From NCBI GenBank assembly GCA_011799875.1, contig CM022302.1, positions 178,118,942-178,182,941 of the forward strand: DNA of 64,000 bases, given 5' to 3'. The notes beneath the pieces are model-generated. The model did no database searches, was not told where the DNA came from, and saw only the letters and a list, made by a program, of their open reading frames with translations. A program made the translations under genes and the position numbers. This document shows, piece after piece, positions 57,589 to 64,000 of the stretch. Every line of letters starts with the position of its first letter. Position 1 is the stretch's first letter. This stretch comes from Thinopyrum elongatum (taxonomy: Eukaryota; Streptophyta; Magnoliopsida; Poales; Poaceae).

Positions 57589-57812
57589 TTACCAAGCTAG
57601 GCCAAAAGCCTAAGCTTGGGGGAGTACGTATTTCCACCGACATTATATTCATGTTCACACATTTCATTCCAATTGTCGGTGTCCACACTTTTTCATTGTA
57701 TTATCCATGCTAGATTTACTTTCTCGCTTTCTTCTTATGTGTTTGAAAAACTTTGAGAAAACCCAGAAATATCTCTCACTTCTTTTCGGTTTTTCTTTAC
57801 AAGAATCTTGTT
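57589..57812 (+). other. Element G 3' noncoding tail
   Basis: GCTTGGGGGAGTACG at 57614-57628 is purine-tract-like. Then AT-rich sequence runs to about 57812, where the sequence changes abruptly. Confidence 0.5.
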
Positions 57813-57982
57813 AATCCATGACGGTCTCGATCTGTCACAGATCAATACAAAACCGTCAAGGTGGAGCATCCTTGACGGATTAGAAATCCGTCATGTATAT
57901 CGCATCATAATTTGACCACCGTGCGCTCCATGATGGATCTTCCAAATCCGTCATGGATCCATGACGGCTCTTGCCCGTCATA
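57813..57982. repeat. Cluster of CCGTCA/TGACGG inverted motifs with a 20-bp palindrome
   Basis: TGACGG or CCGTCA occurs seven times within 170 bp (57818, 57853, 57873, 57889, 57949, 57962 and 57976, approximately). CCGTCATGGA/TCCATGACGG forms a perfect 20-bp palindrome at 57948-57967, and 57815-57824 repeats its right arm. This looks like the subterminal region of a DNA transposon, perhaps Mutator-like; no partner end was found to the right. Confidence 0.6.
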
Positions 57983-59379
57983 TATGGAACTTAACTGACG
58001 TGCTAACAATGGCGTTAACGCGCATGCCATGTCATCATCCAACATGGCAGCCAACGTGGATCCGACGTGATGGCCCATTTACAATCGGCCCATATAGGAT
58101 TTTGCCCCACTACTTTTAGTTCCAGCCCATGTGATCATCGGCCCAGTTAGAATCCCAGCCCATAATTGGCCCACTAATTACAGCTGTGGCCCAATTAGAG
58201 TTTTGCCCCACTAGTTTCCATTAGGAGCATCTTTAGCTGAGTAATTTTTTTAATTGAATCTGTATTACAATTTCAATCTCATTATTTTTTCTAAATATCT
58301 AATCATATCATTTATACAAATACACAAATTACATGAGCATAACACTATCTAGGAGCAAAAACAAAATAGGCACCACAAAAACTAAAATTACAAGCAAGTG
58401 CCTACTGCCACTCTACAATCATGGCCACTACCAAATTATAAATTATCACTTCAGATCCAACACCATGGGCTCTAGTAGGTGTGTCCTTGAGATGGAGGAG
58501 GTAGCAGCCGTGATGTCTTTCATGCCCTGGTACAGGTGGCAAATAATCCTGAGGGCGGCGGATAATCCTGAGCAGCTGTTAAAATACTACATCAATGAGT
58601 TTGTACCTAACATAGAATAAAAGAAATTATCATTATATGTACATATTATGGAGGAAAGGAAACAATTGTGCCTCAAAAAGAATGTGCATCACACTTTTCA
58701 TTTAAACAATTGTCGAAAGGCCTATATTTGTATTTTCAAACAAGTAACATAAAAGAGTTTAAAAAAATAATAGAATCATAGGACTGTATGCACAAGCTAG
58801 TTAATTTGCTTTTGAAAAGGAAAAGCAAATATATACAAGACTTATAGCACGTTTATTCATGGTAACACCACGATATATCAAACATATATAATTCTAATGC
58901 AATATATATTTTCCGTTTCATGTCATGTACATACATACAAGATCACACTGCAGAATAAAGGTAAATTTTCTAGCGGTGTAAACACTTTACTGTGGCAATT
59001 TCGGTTCTTATCCAGTTCTATAATTCTAGTTAAGCCAATAACTCACAAATCACCAAAGCACCATGCCCAAATCCTAAGTAACATCGTAGGCAAATTTTTC
59101 AGCAGCATGGCGTCGTCACGAATATGAGTATAACCCCCATTGAACCTAAACAGTATCAGTTTTAAACATTGGCATACCATGAACAAGAGTAAACAGGCAT
59201 AGCACGGAATGTCAGAATGTGATTGGAAAGCATCCTATGAGCTAAATCAAGCTAGATATGCATCATGTTACATTTTTCCTAGCCAACAGCAAAAACAAGA
59301 TAAAGCATGGCTAGATGACCCCCACAGGCTTAAATCCTAAGCCATGACAAGATGGTCAGCACATAGACAGCCACGACTC
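57983..59379. other. AT-rich stretch, unresolved
   Basis: Begins with GGCCCA-rich promoter-like sequence (58070-58200, several GGCCCA/TGGGCC boxes). An ORF of 95 codons (58333-58620, plus) is opposite a possible short exon on the minus strand, and I could not decide between them. From 58620 to 59340 I see only AT-rich noncoding sequence. Confidence 0.4.
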
Positions 59380-59438
59380 AATGGCCATGTCACCCAGAGT
59401 AGGAGAGGGAGACCAGGATCGAAGACCAGGGACTTACC

Positions 59439-59980
59439 GCCTCACGGGAGGCAAATACGAAGTAGAAGTGCCCACTACCGCCGTGGATGTGGTCACCACA
59501 CCTGGCGATGTCGGTGTTGTCCTCCTTGAGGAGACCCGTGGCATGGATGGGGAAGACGGCCATGAGGTGAGGGCGCCGACCGTGGGGTGGCTGATGGCCT
59601 CCTGGATGAGGAAGATGGGACCGGCCGTGGGACGGCGGAGGACCCTACGGATGGCCGCCGACTCCACCATAAGGAACCGCCACCACAGATCCGACAGCGA
59701 GATCGCCGGTTCTGGCCATGGAAGGGACGACTGCCGGTGGATCCGACAGCTAGATCGCCGGATCTAGCCATACACGGGACACTCAGACGGTGTCGTGCGG
59801 CCTGGACATCGCGCCGGTGGTGCTTGCCCCGGTGCGGCCTCTGCGACGGGTTAGGCGCAACTCCCTGACAACTGGTCGGCGCAACCCCCACCGGTGGCCC
59901 AGCATGGCATCTTCGGTTGTTGGGAATGGCCTTGACGTCGTGGCGGCGTAACTTGCCTCGCTGCTGCCTCCGAGCGCCAA
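59439..59980 (-). other. GC-rich island with possible minus-strand first exon
   Basis: CpG-rich block (about 59380-60130) inside AT-rich DNA. On the minus strand a Pro/Ser/Arg-rich frame (SSRRTTPTSPGVVTTSTAVVG) runs into a consensus donor GCG/GTAAGT at about 59438. Homology not recognised. It could be a gene fragment captured by the transposon whose end may lie at 57813, or a decayed gene 5' end. Confidence 0.35.
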
Positions 59981-60130
59981 GACATGTACCTGAATCAGGG
60001 GAGAAGGAGCTGGAAGAATGGCGGCTCGTAGGGTGGACCGTGGACGGAAGAAAGGAGAGAGAAAGAGGTGGGGGGAGGGACCGATGTTTAGTGCCGTTGG
60101 TTCTTAGAGGATCGGATGGCGGCTATGTGC

Positions 60131-60490
60131 GATCCATGGGAGGGATGAATCAACCAATCAGAAAGCAGGATTTGCCACTTTTGGGAACCCTAGTGGGCTT
60201 TTTTGGATTTCAGCCCAGCTGAGACCAGCCCATGATTCGAATATTTTTTTTCTATTTTTCAAATAACTTATGAAGGCATCCTTGTGAAGTAACTTGCAAA
60301 ACCATCTGTATTATATATAAAAAAATTATGTCATGTGCTATATATGATGTTTTTTTGCATGATTTTTAATAATGTTTTAACAGATCTAATATTTACTATA
60401 GTTTAAACAATTTTTTGCGTGCTTATTGAAAATAATTCCAATTAAGCTACATGTATCTCAAACAATGTCCAAACTTTTCACAAATAACTA
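60131..60490. other. AT-rich DNA, nothing recognised
   Basis: Contains the end of the GC-rich block (CCAATCAG, GGGCTTTTTTGGATTTCAGCCC) and then AT-rich sequence without ORF or repeat. Confidence 0.6.
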
Positions 60491-60767
60491 TCTCTACTGA
60501 TATTAAAAGCAGGAAGGTTTCTAGCTGTTCGTCCGGTCCACCCCACCAAAAAAGAGACCGCACAAAAGGAAAACGAGACCAATCAGGAAAAGTAACAATA
60601 ATACCTAAAAGTGGTTAAAAAGTCATGTGATTTTTTGTGGAATTGTATCATGGGCTCATAAGTTTGTCATAAACTTTTTAGAAGATTTCACTAAAGTTGA
60701 AATAAAAATCGTTCACGAATGTATACCCGGGTCACCGCGGCGCAACTTGACCAGGCGCCCTCGCTAG
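60491..60767 (+). mobile_element. Candidate short non-autonomous Helitron
   Basis: Starts TCTCTACTGATATTAAAAGC after an A, similar to plant Helitron 5' ends (TCTMTAYTA..). It ends CTAG at 60764-60767, after a GGCGC/GCGCC stem (60739-60743 with 60755-60759). Against it: the base after CTAG is A rather than T, and the stem is only 4 bases from the end. Confidence 0.3.
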
Positions 60768-61314
60768 ATGAGGACGGCACCACCGTCAGAGTGGCGGCGA
60801 CAGCCTGGACGTCGCCGCCATTGTACCCATTGCCTTGGGTAATACTACGTCTATACCGCAAAAATCTTATTGGGGATCTTTAGTCTATGTTTTCTATGTG
60901 TTTCTCTATTGGTTTTCATAGTTTTTTATTCATTTTTTCCAAATACGTGTCAACTTTTATTTAAATACACATTGAACATTTTTCAAATACAAGTTTACCA
61001 TTTTTTAGATACACATTAAACATTTTTAATTACACATTGATCTTTTTTAATACACATTAAAAATAATTCATATACATGTTAAAAAACTTTTGAACACGTG
61101 TTGAACATTTTCAGAATAAATAGTGAACATATTTTTAACATGTTAAACATTTTTCATAAATGCCTGATTTTTAAAAATGGGCAAAATCATTTTTTAAGTG
61201 CCATGAATTTTTTTCATATATTGAGCAAAAGCAATTTACAGTGTATAAACATCTTCAAAAAATGCAAAATGCTTAGACATGCAGTTAATGGCTCAAATAA
61301 AGCAAATGCACGTG
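60768..61314. other. AT-rich spacer with degenerate ACACATTAAACATTTTT repeats
   Basis: A GGCGGCGA/TCGCCGCC hairpin lies at 60793-60819. From about 60945 to 61175 a loose, roughly 20-bp pattern of TACACATTGAACATTTTT recurs. No gene. Confidence 0.6.
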
Positions 61315-63170
61315 AAAAAATGGCAAATTTTAACATGGCCCTTTTTATGGTGATTATTAATCATATAAAAAGTTTAAAGTTCAAATGATTTAAAAAAAGT
61401 GAATTGTGTGTGTAAGGCGGCGGTTTCCGTTTGAAACCCAGAGACTTCGGGGGAGAGTGTCCGATTTATACACGAGGTGCATCAAGTTCTTTCCATAACT
61501 CTCTCGATTTTTACCCCACCCTAGATGTGTCCAATTATGACACCATACCAAGTTGCATCTCTTTCGGAGCTAGTTTGCACGTTATCTCTTACCGAAAAGT
61601 GTTACATTTTAGTGGGTGAAAAATCAGTTAATGCATCAAAAATAGCAGACCAACTCAAAAGGTGGCTAAATCTGAGCAAGGCACTTTTTATGGTGTTTAT
61701 TAATCATATAAAAAGTTTACAGTTCAAATGATTTTAGAAAAGTGAATTGTGTGTGTAAGGCGGCGGTTTCCGTTCGAAACCTAGAGACTTCCTGGCAGAG
61801 TGTCCGATTTGTACACGAGGTGCATCAAGTTTTTTCCGTAGTACTATCGTATTTTTTCCACACCCTACATGCGTCCAATTAAGAAACCATGCCAAGTTGC
61901 ATCTCTTTCGGAGCTAGTTTGCACGTTATTACGTACCGAAAAGGGTTCTGGACTTTTTAGTGGGCGAAAAATCAGTTAATACATCAAAAATAGTAGACCA
62001 ACTCAAAAGGTGGCTAAATTTGAGCACGGCACTTTTTATGGGGTTTATTAATCATATAAAAAAATTAAAGTTCAAATGATTTAAAAAAATGAATTGTGTG
62101 TGTAAGGCGGCAGTTTCCGTTCGAAACCTAGAGACTTCCGGGGAGAGTGTCCGATTTATACACGAGGTGCATCAAGTTCGTTCCGTAATGCTCTCGAATC
62201 TTTACCAGACCCTACAGATGCCATGCCAAGTTGTATCTCTTTCAGAGCTAGTTTGCATGTTATCTCTTACCGAAAAGTATTATGGACATTTTAGTGGACG
62301 AAAACTCAGTTAATGCATTAAAAATAGAAGACCAACTCAAAAGGTGGCTAAATCCGAGCAAGGCACTTTTTATGGTCTTTATTAATCATGTAAAAAGTTT
62401 AAAGTTCAAATGATTTTAAAAAAGTGAATTGTGTGTGTAAGGTGGCAGTTTCCGTTCGAAACCCAAAGACTTCGGGGGAGAGTGTCCAATTTGTACACGA
62501 GGTGCATCAAGTTTTTTCCGTAAGACTCTCGAATTTTTACCACCCCCTACATGTGTCCAATTAAGAAACCATGCCAAGTTGCACCTCTTTCGGAGTTAGT
62601 TTGCACATTATTACGTACCGAAAAGGGATATGGACTTTTTAGTGGGCGAAAAATCAATTAATGCATCAAAAATAGCAGACCAACTCGAAAGGTGGCTAGA
62701 TTTGAGCATGGCACTTTTTATGGGGTTTATTAATCATATAAAAAATTTAAAGTTCAAATGATTTAAAAAAATGAATTGTGTGTGTAAGGCGGCGGTTTCC
62801 GTTCGAAACCCTAAGACTTCGGGGGAGAGTGTCCGATTTGTACACGAGGTGCATCAAGTTTTTTCCGTAACACTCTCAATTTTTTACCACACCTTACATG
62901 TGTCCAATTAAGACACCATGCCAAGTTGCATCTCTTTCGGAGTTAGTTTGCACGTTATTTTGTACCGAAGTGGGTTCTGGACTTTTTAATCGACGAAAAA
63001 TCAGTTAATGCCTTGCCAACTCAAAAGGTGGCTAAATTTGAGCATGGCACTTTTTATGGTGATTATTAATCATATAAAAAGTTTGAAATTCAAATAATTA
63101 AAAAAAGGGAGTTGTGTGTGGAAGGCGGAGGTTTCCGTTTGAAACCTTGAGACTTCGTTGGAGAGTTTCC
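61315..63170. repeat. Satellite-like tandem array, about 5.4 units of about 342 bp
   Basis: The marker GAATTGTGTGTGTAAGG recurs at 61401, 61744, 62091, 62426, 62773 and (diverged) 63109: periods 343, 347, 335, 347 and 336. Units alternate between two types (TTATCTCTTACCGAAAAG and TTATTACGTACCGAAAAG). The reverse complement of GTACACGAGGTGCATCAAG and its flanks resembles, from memory, wheat FISH satellite pTa535 (342-bp unit, related to the Afa/pAs1 family). Confidence 0.88.
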
Positions 63171-63286
63171 GTTCAAAGTTATTTTAATTAAAGGGCAAGA
63201 CCCTAAATATGTTCAAAAAAAATCAGAAAACTTTTCTAAAACCCTAAGAATTAGGAATGGGCCCGTATAAAATCATTTTATCCCAC

Positions 63287-64000
63287 TGTCGTGGGAAACC
63301 ACGGCCACCTATGGGGTCAAGGGCCCCTTTTGGTTCGGCAGGGGGACTGAGCACGTTACACAAAGAGCGGAGGAGCGCAGCGCAGCGCGGCAGAGATCAC
63401 ACAGGCAGTTTTTACCCAAGTTTGGGCGCCGCAAGGTGTAAAACCCTACTCCTGCTTTGGTGGATTCATGGTGGATGGTGGTGGAAACGCAACGCTCTTG
63501 CCCGGCAAGGTTGCCTCGGGCCGAGAGCAACTATGTGCGTATGAGTATACAGGGGTCCGAATCCTTTCTATGGTTGCCATGGGCCTCCTTTTATAGATCA
63601 AGGGGTCACCACAGTCGCAAATCAGTGATTGTGTACTGATTAGATAGCGAACAGTGCTATCATATCTACTCTACAGACATAGCAGTACGCATTAAATGCG
63701 CTGCTTAGTGTCACATCATGGCCTGCCCGGCACGCCTTGCCGGGCTGTTTGGCCACCTTCTCTCCTGTCTGCATGACACGTCGCTGGACGGGTGTCATTT
63801 GGAGGCGATTCCTGTAGGAAATGGCTGCCATGTGGCAAAAGGCAGCCACTTAGTCATCTTGGGGCTTGACACCGCACTGATTGATGACTTCCGTCGCTGC
63901 GAGTTGGGGCGGTGAAGCCCTGGCAGTGTGTTTTGCCTTCGCAGGACCCGGCAAAGCCTGCTAGGGCGGTCTTGAGGCTTGCTTCCGGGGCAACCTTGAC
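63287..64000 (-). repeat. F-family LTR in minus orientation, cut by the window end
   Basis: Reverse complement of the last 714 bp of the F LTR, starting TGTCGTGGGA at 63287 (the LTR 3' end). TATA box on the minus strand at about 63589-63595. Either the 3' LTR of a minus-strand element lying to the right or a solo LTR. The preceding 116 bp (63171-63286) are AT-rich spacer. Confidence 0.9.

Larger units (their letters stand above)
42205..57812 (+). mobile_element. Element G: Athila-type gypsy element lacking RT/integrase, interrupted by O and F
   Basis: Pieces present: end of the 5' LTR, primer site, gag-protease (to 45482), and after F (55742 on) a noncoding leader, an Athila-type ORF and a 3' tail to about 57812. 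Neither RT nor integrase is seen between protease and the second ORF; the only interruption, F, has a clean duplication, so the absence is original to this copy or its family. From memory it belongs to the Sabrina/WHAM group of Triticeae. The 3' LTR is missing. Confidence 0.75.

Noticed and set aside
61098..62313. Short ORFs in the AT-rich and satellite region
   Set aside because: Not conserved between satellite units; no protein-like composition.

Overview
The window is repeat DNA from a large grass genome, most likely a Triticeae species (wheat, Aegilops or a close relative). I found no ordinary host gene, rRNA, tRNA or bacterial-type feature. The organism call rests on three things: the structure is almost wholly nested Ty3/gypsy LTR retrotransposons; the Athila-type element at 42.2-57.8 kb looks, from memory, like the Sabrina/WHAM group of Triticeae; and a 342-bp tandem repeat at 61.3-63.2 kb resembles, from memory, the wheat satellite pTa535/Afa.

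Layout. The outermost element is G (Athila-type). Only the last 490 bp of its 5' LTR is present, followed by gag-protease (42205-45482) and an Athila-type extra ORF (56671-57588). Element O (1-42204, its left end outside the window) sits in the LTR of G. O carries one long ORF of unknown function and ends in a 1.49-kb LTR. Three complete elements interrupt O: A (246-13995, minus strand), B (14569-24463, plus) and C (26355-40019, plus). A second insertion in G is element F (45483-55741, target duplication AGATA), which has no recognisable pol. F is in turn interrupted by a truncated element D (50367 to about 53860), a relative of A.

A, B and C have the gag-protease-RT-RNase H-integrase order of the Tat/Ogre-like gypsy lineage. 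A and C, and also F, carry a second gene on the opposite strand between pol and the 3' LTR. This antisense ORF (aORF) has an N-terminal 'putative gypsy type transposon' domain and a long coiled-coil tail, and it is spliced. In A (5 exons) and C (7 exons) I could join all exons in frame by eye using GT/AG borders, leaving three and one internal stop codons. The aORF introns of A and C share a repeated double-hairpin motif whose second stem varies in a compensatory way. C also has about 20 copies of a 73-bp hairpin-bearing tandem repeat between pol and the aORF.

All coding regions are decayed. Many stops are TAG at positions where relatives in the window have Gln, which fits C-to-T deamination at methylated CAG sites. 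Hand-counted LTR divergence is about 2.6% for A, 2.2% for C and 5.5% for F, so A and C are younger than F.

The right end (57.8-64 kb) is different: a cluster of CCGTCA/TGACGG inverted repeats, an unresolved AT-rich stretch, a GC-rich island with a possible minus-strand exon, a weak Helitron candidate, the 342-bp satellite, and at the edge an F-family LTR in inverted orientation.
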